DNA of 64,000 nt from Brachionus plicatilis (GCA_010279815.1 QEOQ01000345.1:264930-328929), one strand, 5' to 3'; positions 22,205 through 33,915 are shown, counted from the stretch's first letter. Made by a program: numbers and translations. Notes: a model not told the origin generated them from the letters alone.

Positions 22205-25172
22205 CGCCAAGATCTATAGAACTTCTGAAATTCGGCTTATAATTTTTTATTTAATTGCTAAGTTACTGAAAATTAAAAAATTATTTATGATAATCGATTA
22301 AAATGACTGAAATTTTTGTTAACTACACAAATCTTTTAATAGTTATTGACATCAGGTTGAAAATTTTCAGATTTAAATGATTAATTGACAATTTTTAGAA
22401 ATTTTAAAAACTTCAGTTAACTTAATTGTAAATTTTTAGATTTTTTTTAATAGATGAAAGAAAAATTTTTAAAATCTAAGTCTCATTTTGAAAGTGATTA
22501 TTAATAAATATAATATTAAAGAGCTAAAAGTTTTTCTTTTAAAAAAATTAATTAAGTGCAATGAAACGATTTTAATAAGCCGTGATTGTTATAAAGATTT
22601 TAAATTGAATGATTGAAGAAAGAAAGATTTATTAAGGTTTTCTGAATCGATTAAACAAAATTATTTATTAAAAAAAATTAAATTAAGGTATAGTTTTGAT
22701 ATGACCATTCAAACCTTCGGTATATTGAAAAAATTTACGAAAAAATGTTAAAAATTAGTAAATTATTTTTTAAATTAAAATAAAAAATGAAAATAATCCA
22801 TAATTTTGAGAAAAAAAAAAAAATTTTGTCGGGATTTTAATGTTATAACATTTTAGTAAAAAAGATACTTGTAATTTATAGAGTGAATGGTTCGTAAAAA
22901 TAGGAGAAAAAGTAAGGTAGCAATTACACATTGGAGAGACCATTGGATAAATTTTGTTTATTGTTTTATCTGCTCGAGCCAAATTCCACAATTTTTTTCT
23001 ATATTTTTTTCTTTTTCTTATCAATGGAGTAGAATTGGATATAAATTTTGCCTTGAAACCTCTTGTATACTCGGTCACAAGTCTAAATATAAAAGACACT
23101 GAATATTTTAAAGCATTAGAGACATAACTTTACATAAGTTCCCAAGGCCTATTGACTTTGCTAATTTTCAATTTTTTTTCAGCTACATGAAAGATTGAAT
23201 CTGTGGGGTATCGAGTGGAAATCTAAGTTAGGATCTTATTGCTGTGTTCCGAATTACCTGAAAAACATATATTTTGGAATCTGAAATAGAGTTAAGACAT
23301 AGAAAATCCGGGTGAGAATTAAAAACAAATAAAAAGAGACTAAAAACATAAAAAATATGATTCATGAAATAAAAGAAGAACATTTATTTAAAATGATGAA
23401 AAACCTACATGATTAATTTTTAAAATTATCTAAAAATATTAAGTCCATAAATTTAATAAACTATTCTTTTTTTTCATTTAAAATAAATTTAGAGTTTTTA
23501 CTAACTCTTTGACACAAGAATAGTTTATAGGTTTTTTCTTTTATTCCAATTTTCATCATCAAAATAATTATAATCAAATAATTAATTAATTAAAAAAAAT
23601 TTAGAACGCTTTCAGTAAAGAAAAAAAGAATATTTAAGTGTTAACACTTTAAAATTATTTTTGAGATATTTAATTTTACAGTAATGCTACGATACTTGAT
23701 TCTGATGTAAAATTACAAAATTTATGTAATTTTTAAAGAAACAACGTAAATTTACAAATTATTATTATTGGGTAAAAATTGCTAGAACTCAAAAAGGCCA
23801 CAAAAAAGATAATTTTTTACGCTTTTTAATAGAATTTTCCAAAAAAAATGAAAATAAATTATTTTGACTTTTCAAAGCATCATTATATAATTTACCAAAT
23901 TTTTCCTAAATTCCGTTAGGAACTATTTTTTGAGGAAAAAATCCTAAAGAAAAGAAAAAAAAACGTAAAAAAGGGAAATTTTTTCTTATTTCTTTTAAAT
24001 ATATATTCAATAGTTTAAAAACTTGGAATAGAAGAATAAAATTTACTTAAATCCCAGATTTAACAAAATAAATATGTTATTTTGGGGCAAAGGGGTTAAA
24101 ATCGGTGCAAATCGGTTAAATGGGTTATTTTTGGCGTTAATGGGGTGAATTTTTAGAATAAAGGGGTGAAACCCTTTAAGCCAGGAATTCACCCTGTTTA
24201 AAAATCAGCACCTTGATTATTGACAGCTGCTTCTTTTTTTTATTTAGATGCTTTAGCTCAAGATAAGTTAACAGTCTAATTAGGTTTGTTTGGATCAAAC
24301 TTTTTGATTGTAAAAATCGATCAAAATCAAATTTAAAATTCGACTAAATCTCACTAATTGCCCCTGGATTTTTTTTAAAGTCGTTTTTCAACCTCAAAAC
24401 GATAAGCACATATCAAACAAAAAAAAGCTTTTTACTCTACGGACCCTCTATTATATAAGTATTTTAAAAGAATTTAAGACAATTCTTTGAATTAAAAAGT
24501 TAGTTAATTAGTTATTTAAAAGTTATTTACAACATTTATTTATTGATAACAGTTAAATGATAATTCTAGATAAGGAAAAAGATTAATTGATAAATTAAAG
24601 TGTAGAATTGAGCCGATGAGTACTTTGTAAAAGCTAGAGAGTAAAAAGGTTTTTAGATATTATCAAAAGCTACGCTTGCTGTTCTTTACTCAACTTCTTA
24701 AATTTGCTTTGCAATATTTAAAGATGCTCGGTATTTATCTACCAATGTGACAAAAAATATAAAAGAATAATCCAGTCTTGACAAAAATATCGCTCTTGGC
24801 TCAAATAGGGGACTGAAGACTAGAAAAAGCTTAACAACAAAACCCTTGGTGATAGTATAAACTTTTTAATTTCTTTTTGAACAGTGAGAAAAAAATAAAG
24901 AAATATTAATAGGTTTCCTACAAATTTACAACATATAATTCCAATTGTATGAAATACTACATTCGAATATAGAAACTTTTAGATTTATATATTTTATTAA
25001 CTGAGTTCTAGTGTTAAGTTTATTTAAGTCTCATGGTGTATAATGTAAGATTAAGTATCTTAATATTATTTAAATTAAAGACTTTCAGATAAAAATTTAA
25101 AATTTAAATTTAATCTACTTTTATTTAAAAAAAATAAAACTAAAATTAACAATATTTTAGATAAAATTCACT
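22205..25172. other. AT-rich spacer upstream of the TBC-like gene
   Basis: No gene could be supported. A cluster of G runs (GGGG/GGG) lies at about 24070-24175. A degenerate copy of the second DNAJA3 exon lies at about 24660-24712. Weak open stretches at 22770-23102 on both strands were not accepted. Confidence 0.4.
24663..24712 (-). pseudogene. duplicated fragment of DNAJA3 exon 2 (or alternative last exon)
   Basis: The minus strand reads [16 protein letters not shown] coding (KKLSKEQQA followed by TAG). The DNA CGCTTGCTGTTCTTTACT is identical to the functional exon near 25557-25574. Downstream of the match the sequence diverges at once. A GCAAAG acceptor just upstream would allow in-phase splicing to a short alternative C-terminus. 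Confidence 0.45.
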
Positions 25173-26857
25173 TTAAACATTTTGCTTAATATGTTCATCA
25201 TCGGTTTTGGTGTCTGTGTCATTTAAAACTTTGCGAATTTGTTCAACTAAACCATCCGCATCGTTGACACATTTCGTTCCTTAAAACAAAAATTTAAAAC
25301 TAAATAAACCTATTCAAGCAAAATTACTTATTTAAAAAATATAAATGATTTTTAAGAAAATTTTAAAAGTCTAATTGCTGCCAAAAATGGCGGTCTTAAT
25401 CCTACTCAACAAACCACCTTCATTCGTCTCCTCTTTATTTAATTAGTAAATCAACTTTTAAAATCTAATCTTTGCATCTCTTACCTTTCGTTGTTTTGGT
25501 CAAACCCTCCACTGATCCATTCACATCAGCATCCGTCTCTGCATAAGCTTTTATCAACGCTTGCTGTTCTTTACTTAATTTTCTAAATAAAAATAAACAA
25601 AATAAAATTTAAAACTAAACTGTTAACCAAAACCTACATTGGTATTTTAATTTTGATATAAACATAGTGATCTCCGTAACCACTCGAATGAATTCGTTTT
25701 ATGCCTTTTCCACTCAGTCTAAATCTTTCATGAGACTGAGTACCAGCAGGAACTCTCAACTGATGGTCATCATAGATACCTTTGACGTTTATTGTTCCGC
25801 CTAGAATTGCTTGCGATATGGACACACTCACATCTGAATGAACGTCCTCTTTGTCCCTTCGGAATATTTTGCTCGGTGTCACTTTAAATGTGATATAAAC
25901 CTCTTGTTTTCCGACGTTCATTCTCATGGTCTGTCCATCTTCAACTCCTGCAGGCACTGGAACACTAACCCGTCTACTCTGATACGTCTGACCCTTTCCG
26001 GCACATTCTACACATTTTTTGGTGATAACTTCTCTGTGTCCATAGCAAGTCCGGCAAGTAGTGCGCATAAAAAATGGTCCTGTCTGAATACTTTCCATAC
26101 CTGTTCCATTACACTGTTTGCATTTTACTGGTTTGTGCCCCGGGGCACATTTGGTTCCCTTGCAAGACTTACAAGTGTCCAGTACTCTTATATTTAGTTC
26201 TCTGTTGACACCACGACATGCCTCTTCAAACGAAAGATCCAAAATTCGCTGAACCACTTCGTACTGCGGCCCAGAGTCGGTGCCAGCACCAAAACCGTCA
26301 AACATGCTCTCAAAGTCTCTGCCTCGTTTAAAAGCATCGCCAAATATGGTTCTGAAGAGTTCCTCCGGGTCTACTTGGCTCTGGTAGTGAAATCCTCCGC
26401 CTCCGAATCCAGACTGGCCTTCACCACCCATTCCACCATTTCCAGCCATTCCAAATGTGTCATATTCCTGTCTTTTTTTTTCATCACCCAAAACTTCATA
26501 AGCCTCGGAAACCTCCTGAAATTTTGTCTTGTCGCCAGCTGTTTTATCTGGATGGTACTTCTGAGCAAGTTGGTAATAGGCTTTTTTTATATCCTTGACA
26601 CTGGCTGTTTTGGGAACCCCTAATATTTGGTAATAATCTTTTTTAGCTTGTAAATTGGTTGAAAGAAAGAAATTTTGAATTTTGCTCGTGTGAAAAGAGC
26701 GCTTTTTTTCGTGTATAGTGCGGCATTTGTTGGCACGCTCTTGAGTACTCAAAAGACAGACTAAGGTGTTCAAACGTTTCTTTTGGTTGCTAATTATGGT
26801 GAAATCTTGCAAGTTTCGGTTCGGTCTAAGAACTAAATTGGCGAAGCGAGCATTCAT
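25173..26857 (-). CDS. DNAJA3: mitochondrial DnaJ/Hsp40 co-chaperone (Tid1, 3 exons)
   Basis: Exons are 26857-25638, 25582-25485 and 25279-25173. The introns are 55 bp and 205 bp, and the product is 474 residues against about 480 in human. The basic N-terminus fits a mitochondrial presequence. The J domain starts near residue 74 ([20 protein letters not shown]) with the HPD motif in [11 protein letters not shown] Gly/Phe-rich linker ([10 protein letters not shown]...FGGGGF) follows. Four CxxCxGxG-type zinc motifs come next ([33 protein letters not shown]), then the C-terminal substrate-binding beta domains. This type I Hsp40 stimulates mitochondrial Hsp70. The last two exons encode [20 protein letters not shown] and an acidic tail; without splicing the frame would stop after KIKIPM. 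The start is set by the lack of an upstream in-frame Met. Confidence 0.95.
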
Positions 26858-28270
26858 TTTATCAATCTAAAGTGGATGAGAAAATGAATTATAATGTGGA
26901 AAAGTGTGGACACTTTTTGTTTTGGAAAAATTCGGACTTTTTAAGTTCGCGAAAATACTGAATGCAATTTTTTTAAATTACTCTTTTCATTCAGTAGCTG
27001 AAAATTAAAAATTTTGATGCAATTTTTCAAGTCTTATTTAGTAGAAGTATCTGGAAAAAAGTTTTATTTTTTTTTAATTTTTGAAACTAACCTAACGATT
27101 TTTATTTAATTTTTGTTTTTAAAATTTTTTTAAATTTTTAAAAAACAATTTAATTAGCATAGTATAATAGTATATTAAATTAGTTCAAATTTTAATTTTA
27201 GAAGTAATTTAAAATATTAAATGAATAATTATGATTTTTGAATGAAAACCAAATTAAGGCTAGTTTTTTAATATTTTTTGTTATTTTCTCGAATAAAATC
27301 TTGAAGAATCGGAATTCAAGACAAAGCCTTAAATGGACCAAATTTTTCTTAATAGAACGGAAACATACTGTTATAACGGGTTTTCAATAATAAATGACCG
27401 TTTTTGTTTTGTCAAAAAAAGATGTGTTCCAGTCTGCCAAAATGGCTGAAATTTTATAAATCTAAAAATTCAAAGTACCATCCTTTAGTCTCATAAATTT
27501 TTAGAAACCAGATTTATTTAGCTTTCATTTAAGTATACTTTTTAGATATTTTACTTTAAGCACTTAGGTCAATACAATCCTAAAAATGAGATACCAAATT
27601 TTGGTTTATTCATGACTTGGTCATACCAAAAGTGATACCCACAAATTTAATTTATATATTTATAGTCATCTATAATTGTGTAAAATTTTATTTGGATCCA
27701 ATTTTACTTTAGAAAGAAATGGCAAAAAGAATCAAAAAACAGCATTTTTTGGAATTTTACAAAGTGGTCATTTTTTGGTGGGTTTTTAAAGATATTTTTC
27801 GAATCGAACATGATAGAGAAATGATCTATGACTTATTTTAATCAGCATAGAATTTCACATCATAATATGTGCATATCAAAAATTGGTAAATTTCAAACTT
27901 TCGAGGACATTTTTGGTCAAAAGTCGGCCAAGCTTATTTTCTTAAATTTTGTCGGAATTAGCGAATTTCCGAGATATCGTTATCTCGGAAAATAGGAATT
28001 TTAACTAAAAATTCTGGATTGAAGAAAAAAAAGATACAAGGATAAAATGATAACAAAAATAAAACAAGTCTAATTCTAATTAAAGGAAAAATTGTGTTCA
28101 ATTATTTTGAAATAAAATTGTCTAAAGTTAATTGTTTTTTTTCTAATTTACTAAATTTGAGCTTATTAGTTAACTGATTTTATAAACCACCATCTCTTTT
28201 ATTTTTTTATTTCTCTGATTATCAATTTAATAGATTTTGATCGGTAGATACTACTTTTTTCACTACTACT

Positions 28271-28779
28271 ATTTTCACTAAACCAAAATGATACTTTTTT
28301 CGCCAGTGAAAAAAGTAGTAGTAGTGGTAGTAGTAAAATAAACTGCTGTACAGATTTCTCTATACGAGTGCTATGCACTTAGCCGTGGTAGGCTTTAGCA
28401 GCTTCCATTCATTTTGAAACCACTCATCCAATCTCGCCTTGAACTTGTTCAATGTTTCGGCTTTAATCACGCTATTAGGTAGACTGTTCCACAAAGTCAC
28501 AATACGATTAATCAAAAACTCGTGTCTAGCATCACATCGCCTTATTTTTTCTCGTCTTAATTTACTCATGTTTACCCTTAACTTAAGATTATGATTTGTC
28601 GATGAAGAGGCATAATTTAATCCATTTTCCAAATCAACTGATTCCATTACTTTTATAATTTTATAAATTTGGATCAAATCACCTCTTTTTCTTCTAAACT
28701 CCAAGGAAGTGAGGTCTAGCTTTTTCAGACTTTTATTTTCACTAAACCACTACTTTTTTCGCTAGTGAAAAAAGTAGTA
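28271..28779 (-). mobile_element. 5'-truncated CR1/jockey-like LINE bracketed by ~45-50-bp direct repeats
   Basis: The minus-strand frame (28360-28734) reads LKKLDLTSLEFRRKRGDLIQ then IYKIIKVMESV and later INRIVTLWNSLPNSVIKAET. This is the conserved C-terminal tail of jockey/CR1 ORF2, ending in its own stop. The 3' side carries TACTACTACCACTACTAC. Near-identical direct repeats at 28271-28320 and 28735-28779 (starting ATTTTCACTAAACCA) bracket the fragment. Each contains an internal palindrome around TACTTTTTTC / GTGAAAAAAGTA. Confidence 0.85.
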
Positions 28780-28925
28780 TGAACCTTTTGATCACAAATA
28801 AAATTTTTTTTTGCGTTATGTTCAATTATTTGTTTTCTTATTCTTTAATTAGTCATCTTAATAAAATTGGTACTTTAAGCTATTTATTTAGGTTTAACTT
28901 TTATTAATTATAGTAAGGTTTTTAT

Positions 28926-29124
28926 GGCAAAATGAAAATATTTTTACATTTTTACATTTTCACATTTTTAGATTTTTTGTGCAATATATCAGAAAATAAA
29001 AAAAATCTTCCAAATTATTTAGTAACTTAAATTTAAAAATAAAAATTTTATGAAAAATTGCACAAAAAATTAAAAAATATGAAAATGTAAAAATGTAAAA
29101 ATGCAAAATTTTTTACATTTTGCC
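28926..29124. mobile_element. MITE with GGCAAAATG termini, copy 1
   Basis: Inverted termini GGCAAAATG...CATTTTGCC enclose long complementary arms of ACATTTTTACATTTT words. Flanks GTTTTTAT (28918-28925) and GTTTTTTT (29125-29132) match at 7 of 8 positions, as an 8-bp target duplication. It shares termini and arms with the element at 35184-35508. Confidence 0.75.
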
Positions 29125-29458
29125 GTTTTTTTTATAAATAATGATAATTTACAGCAAAATTAGTGATGGTATTTTTATAAAATAGTGATAATTTTTAGTG
29201 ATGATTTACATTAAAATTAGTGATAAATATTGATTAAATTTAGTGACGATTTCTATTAAAAATAGTGATAGTTTAAATACCTCCCATTTTTTTTTATTAA
29301 TTTTTAGACTTTTTTTAATTATTTGTACTTAAAGACAAAAAAAGTGTCGACACTAACATTTGTGTATTTGTAAAAAAAATTTCAAAATATTAAAAAAATT
29401 CAATTCAACATTCAGTATAAATAAACGCACAAGAAGACCACTGCAAGTTGGATGAAAA

Positions 29459-31291
29459 ATGGTCGAACCAGTCGAACTGAGCCACAACAGAGAGCAGAGT
29501 AGAAAGCTGCCCGAAGACGATTTATTCGTCGAAGACCCCGAGTTCAGTCAACAGGAAGAATGGAGCCAGAACGGCTGCAAAAAAGACTCGAGACAAAAGA
29601 GAAAGCGAGCCAAGAAGAAAAAGTCGCCCAAAAGCGACCAGCCGGACAAGCCGGCCCGGAGCACGACCCAAGATCAGCCGGACGAAAAAATCGACATCGA
29701 ATTCGTTCCCGAAGACATTCACTTGGACAAACACTATGCCGAATTTTCCAAAGTGTTCGAACACTTCAAATTTTCCAACAGCAACAACATCACGGTGGAA
29801 AAAGCGGACGAAGGCAAAAAGTCGCACGCGGTCACCAAAGCCGCCGAGCTCGAGCGTCTCAAGCGAATGATGGAGGACGAAGAAGAGGAGGAGCGCGAAA
29901 AGAGCAGCGAAAAATTGTCCAAAAAAAAGCTCAAGCTGCAGACGAGAATCAGCGTGGCGGCGCTCAAGCAGCTTGTCGCTCGGCCCGACGTCGTCGAGAT
30001 GTACGACGTGACCGCCCGCGACCCAAAGCTCCTCGTGCATCTAAAGGGCTGCCGCAACACAGTCCAAGTGCCGAGACACTGGTGCGCCAAGCGAAAGTAT
30101 CTGCAGGGCAAGCGCGGCTTCGAAAAGCCGCCCTTCGAGCTGCCCGACTTTATCAAGCGCACCGGCATTCAGTCGATGCGCGAAGCCGTCCAGGACAAGG
30201 ACAAAAACAAGAGCTTGAAGCAAAAAATGAAAGAAAAGGTGCGGCCCAAAGTCGGCCGCATCGACATCGACTACCAAAAGCTGCACGACGCTTTTTTCAA
30301 GTGGCAGACCAAGCCCAAAATGACCATACACGGCGACTTGTACTACGAGGGCAAAGAGCTCGAGGCCAAGCTCAAAGAGAAAAAGCCGGGCAATTTAACG
30401 GACGAGTTGAGGGTTGCGCTGGGCATGCCGACCGGTCCTAGTGCGGACAAAGTGCCGCCACCATGGCTAATAGCCATGCAGCGGTACGGACCGCCGCCCA
30501 GCTATCCCAATCTCAAAATACCCGGCCTGAACGCGCCCATACCGGACGCGTGCTCGTTCGGCTATCACGCGGGCGGATGGGGAAAGCCGCCCGTGGACGA
30601 GTTTGGCCGGCCCTTGTACGGCGACGTGTTCGGCGCCACTGTGAGCGTGAGGAGGCCTGAGGAGGATGAGCCGGTGGACACGAGTTTGTGGGGCGAGATG
30701 GAAGAGGAGTACTATGAAGAGGCGATGCCTGGGGAGGACGAGGACGAAGAGGAAGAGGAGGAGGAGGCGGCCGGTCAGCCGGGACAAGAGATGGAGCAGG
30801 AGGTCGAAGAGGCCGGCATGAAGACGCCCGGCGAGGGCTTGATCACTCCTAGTGGAATATCGTCCTCGGTCACGTCTGTTGGACTGGAGACGCCCGACAT
30901 GATCGAGCTCAGGAAGCGCAAGCACCAGATTGAGTCCGAGATGGAGGCTGGAGTGGGCACTGAGACGCCTGTGCTGTACAAGGTGCTGCCCGAGAAGGCG
31001 GCGGCCGTCGGTGCGTCCATGATGGGCTCGTCCAAGGTCTACGACATTTCGGCGGCTAAAAAAGTCACTGCTGACGTGTCCGGCATTACGTCCACTTTGG
31101 AGTTGAGCTTGAATCCCGATGACTTGGAGGCGCAGAGCGAGGACTTGCAGTCCAAAATTGAGCAGAAGAATTTGGAGGAGAACAAGAATGCAAAGAGAAA
31201 GAAGAAGGAGATCGCTGCCGCGGCCGCTGCAGCTGCCTCCACTGCTGCCGACAAGGACAAGTCTAAAAAATATAAAGAATTTAAATTCTAA
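29459..31291 (+). CDS. SF3B2: splicing factor 3B subunit 2 (SAP145)
   Basis: A single-exon frame of 610 residues, clearly GC-richer than its surroundings. It encodes the SF3b subunit of the U2 snRNP that contacts pre-mRNA upstream of the branch site. The N-terminus is lysine-rich (KRKRAKKKKSPKS). The SF3B2 core domain (DUF382) spans about 170-300, with LVHLKGCRNTVQVPRHWCAK and KRTGIQSMREA. The PSP domain spans about 315-375 (VPPPWLIAMQRYGPPPSYPN, IPDACSFGYHAGGWGKP). A long acidic stretch (EDEDEEEEEEEA) and a C-terminal poly-Ala and Lys tail follow. Human SF3B2 is 895 residues. The missing length is the N-terminal SAP and proline-rich part, which I cannot find upstream. ATG at 29459 is the first Met of the frame. 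Confidence 0.97.
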   Translation: MVEPVELSHNREQSRKLPEDDLFVEDPEFSQQEEWSQNGCKKDSRQKRKRAKKKKSPKSDQPDKPARSTTQDQPDEKIDIEFVPEDIHLDKHYAEFSKVFEHFKFSNSNNITVEKADEGKKSHAVTKAAELERLKRMMEDEEEEEREKSSEKLSKKKLKLQTRISVAALKQLVARPDVVEMYDVTARDPKLLVHLKGCRNTVQVPRHWCAKRKYLQGKRGFEKPPFELPDFIKRTGIQSMREAVQDKDKNKSLKQKMKEKVRPKVGRIDIDYQKLHDAFFKWQTKPKMTIHGDLYYEGKELEAKLKEKKPGNLTDELRVALGMPTGPSADKVPPPWLIAMQRYGPPPSYPNLKIPGLNAPIPDACSFGYHAGGWGKPPVDEFGRPLYGDVFGATVSVRRPEEDEPVDTSLWGEMEEEYYEEAMPGEDEDEEEEEEEAAGQPGQEMEQEVEEAGMKTPGEGLITPSGISSSVTSVGLETPDMIELRKRKHQIESEMEAGVGTETPVLYKVLPEKAAAVGASMMGSSKVYDISAAKKVTADVSGITSTLELSLNPDDLEAQSEDLQSKIEQKNLEENKNAKRKKKEIAAAAAAAASTAADKDKSKKYKEFKF

Positions 31292-31589
31292 TGATCATTT
31301 TGATTGATTATTGTTAAAATTAAACTTTCTTTCTTTGATATTTTTTTTTTGTGTATAAATAAAAAAATAATTTAATGGACACTATAATTGTTAGATATGA
31401 TAAATTGATGCTAAAAAAATGATGATTTATTTTATTTATTTATTAAGTAAATTCTGATCGAGCCAAGCTCCTTTAGAAAAATTAAAAAGTTTCCGTTAGT
31501 TATATATATTTTGAACAAATGGTAAGTTAACAATGTGTTTAATTAGTTGTTCAGAACTGAAGGAAATTGACATTTGAATTTTTTTATTC

Positions 31590-32425
31590 AAGATTGATTA
31601 AGGCTTATATTTTTTGTAGTAGAAAAAATATTTTTTTTTATAGAATTTTTATTTTCGAAAAATAGAATAAAAATTAGAAAAAATATTTTTTTCGCCAACA
31701 TCGGTCATATATTTCTCTTTTGCACTCCACTTGACATCATCGATAAGTTCCTTTTCAATTTCATCAAGACTCTCTTTCAAACTATTATATTTTTTGTAAT
31801 AATCATACATTTTGGATTCGCCTCGGGTTTTTTTTGATGGAACAATGTCCTCGCTTTTGTTGTCCGTGTCGTCTACATTGTTGGCAGCTGATCGTTGAAT
31901 AATTGAAGTTGATGATGAGTCAGACTCTGAATCTTGAATCATTTTTTTATTAAAGTTTTAAAAATAAAAAGTCCAATTTTTTTTTTTGATAGTTTATTTA
32001 ATAAAATTTTTTTTAAATGGCTTTGAGTAATTAAACTCCTTTCGCCATTGTTAGAAGAATTTTTAAATAGTGTTAGAGTTTAAATAATTTCAGAAAGAAC
32101 AAATTACAAATACATTTTAGAAAAGTTACAAGCTTTGAACTATCCACTGCTGCAAGTTCCAAGAGAATTTTTATATTCATTTTCCATTTAATCAAACTTA
32201 TCGATAAAGTGTAAATAAGTTGTCAATTAGTATTAAGTGATAGTTTTCTTAATCGATAAAGGTGAGGAAAAAGATAATTATTTTTTTCTATTAGGAAAAT
32301 TATTTTTTCTATAATCAAAAATATTTTTTCTAAAGAAAAAAAATATCTTTAATAAATTCATATTTTCTACTACTAAAAATATTTTTTCTACTGCGAGAAA
32401 TATAAGCCATTGATTAATAGCTTTG
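31590..32425. repeat. inverted-repeat block enclosing a small ORF
   Basis: The left block (about 31592-31690) and right block (about 32290-32425) are reverse complements around GGCTTATATTT and GTAGTAGAAAAAATATTT. About 600 bp lie between them, including the 97-codon ORF. It may be a foldback element; no target duplication was confirmed. Confidence 0.5.
31649..31942 (-). CDS. hypothetical 97-residue protein
   Basis: A small intronless frame starting ATG at 31942. The first half is Ser/Asp-rich and disordered (MIQDSESDSSSTSIIQRS). The second half has a short predicted coiled coil (YDYYKKYNSLKESLDEIEKE). The last dozen residues come from the inverted repeat. I do not recognise it. It may be cargo of the foldback or a small nuclear/regulatory protein; equally it may not be expressed. 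Confidence 0.35.
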   Translation of the reverse strand: MIQDSESDSSSTSIIQRSAANNVDDTDNKSEDIVPSKKTRGESKMYDYYKKYNSLKESLDEIEKELIDDVKWSAKEKYMTDVGEKNIFSNFYSIFRK

Positions 32426-32860
32426 TGATCATACGATCAATGCTGAAATTTGCAACATTTACAAAGTTGTACAAATCTTTTTTGATGGTTTCGTACATTT
32501 TTTACTAACAACTTATTGAAAATTCAACTTTATGATATAATTTTTATTTATTTTAAAGCTAGGATCAGCCTGATTTTAAATTTTGAAAAAAATTGGGAAA
32601 GGTCTTGTCCAGAAAATTAAACTAAACTTTTGTGCCATTTTTTATTCTACACCCGTTATAACTAGATTAGTGGACCAAAAAAACAAAAAAACTGAAATTG
32701 TGATTGGAAATTTAATATTTGGTTGTTTTATTAAGATTAGTGGTAAAATTTAGTATTTTTGTGGTTGCAGTTTACTATTGTCTAAAAAATTATTGATGCT
32801 AAATTTCTGTAATGAATTTTTTAAATTTGATTTTTTGTGAAAAAAAGTTTGCTTTTAATT

Positions 32861-33915
32861 ATGTTCAATAGAAAATTTAGCATAATTTTTAAAAAATTAC
32901 TTTTTAATCAAATTAGAAGTAAAATGTCATCAGTTAGGTATGAAATTTGTGAAATTGACCCTGGTCATTATTTGAAAGTACTCAAATGCCACTCAGATGA
33001 AAATGTTCAAATAGAGACTGTAAATAAAAATCTTTTCATTATTATACCTGGTAAGAATAAAAATAAAATAAAAAAATAAATAAAATTTTAAATAAAAAAG
33101 GTAACCCGGGCATAATTGATTTTTACGAACATTTTGCTATTGACCTAAACAGAAAGACAAATTGTCCAGTGATTGGAATATCTCATACTGGTCACTTGTA
33201 TCACGACTCCATAACCTCATGGAAGCCTAAACCAGTCATTAGCCAAATAATGGATAAAATAAAATTCATAGAAAAGCATCTGGGTGATGAGTACAAATAC
33301 GAAAGTGTCACTTTTATAGGTCATTCCATAGGCTGCTATGTAATTATCGAATTGCTTGAATTAATCAACCAGGAATTTAAGAACAAAATTAAAAAATCAT
33401 TTCTTTTCTTTCCGACAATAGAGCGAATGTCCATAACACCTAATGGAAAAGTTCTAACTTTTTTTAGTGAATTTTTAAGCTGGTTGGTCTATTTTATGGC
33501 TTTGGTGATCACATTTTTTCCGAATATAATCCGGAAACATCTTATTAAAATAGGTCTGAACAATAGACATGGATCAGTAAACGAAAATCTTCATATTGAT
33601 GGAATTGAGAACATAGTTTTGAAAATGAGTAATAATTACAGCTGCTTTAGGAGTTGTTTTTACATGGGAGCTAATGAAATGAAAATTGTCACTAATTTAA
33701 ACAAAAAAGCAATAGACAAGTTATATTTTTATTATGGTTCCAATGACAAATGGTGTCCGGTCAATTTTTATCATGAAATGAGAAAATTCATGAGTGAAAT
33801 TGAAAAAGAAAGTGCTGACGTTCATTTGGACCAGCTTGGTCTAGATCACGCATTCATAATATTCAAGAAACAATGTGAGATTATTACAGATCTAGTTCTC
33901 ATTAACTCGAAATAG
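32861..33915 (+). CDS. LDAH: lipid droplet-associated hydrolase (2 exons)
   Basis: Exons are 32861-33050 and 33101-33915, split by a 50-bp intron within P-G|GN. That junction rebuilds the family signature IIPGNPGIIDFYEHF. The product is 334 residues from the ATG at 32861, or 313 from the ATG at 32924; human LDAH is 325, so either fits. It is an alpha/beta hydrolase: nucleophile Ser in TFIGHSIGCYVI, Asp in YYGSNDKWCPV, His in LGLDHAFII. A hydrophobic segment (FLSWLVYFMALVITFFPNII) in the middle is the usual membrane or droplet hairpin of this family. The protein associates with lipid droplets and the ER and is linked to neutral-lipid turnover. All three catalytic residues are present. Confidence 0.9.

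Larger units (their letters stand above)
26858..29458. other. spacer with LINE tail and a MITE
   Basis: Contains a hairpin at 27967-27990 (TTCCGAGATA stem), the bracketed LINE fragment at 28271-28779, the inverted-repeat element at 28926-29124, and short AT-rich imperfect repeats of TTAGTGATRATTT (29130-29280). No gene seen. Confidence 0.45.
31292..32860. other. spacer with a foldback and a small ORF
   Basis: About 31410-31500 reads on the minus strand as a GGAGCTTGGCTCGATCAG stretch followed by AATAAATAAATAAAATAAA, which looks like a LINE 3' tail. From about 31590 to 32425 inverted copies of a TTATATTT...GTAGTAGAAAAAATATTTTT block face each other. Confidence 0.4.

Noticed and set aside
22770..23102. 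Overlapping ORFs on both strands (basic minus-strand reading KRKKYRKKLWNLARADKT)
   Set aside because: No start context, no recognisable motif and low-complexity ends. It might be an old LINE linker but nothing anchors it.
29522..31260. Alternative-frame and antisense ORFs over SF3B2
   Set aside because: Arg/Ala/Glu-rich by-products of the lysine- and glutamate-rich SF3B2 codons.
31410..31500. LINE-like 3' tail (minus) with AATAAATAAATAAAATAAA
   Set aside because: No coding part adjoins it; simple repeats of this kind arise readily in AT-rich DNA.
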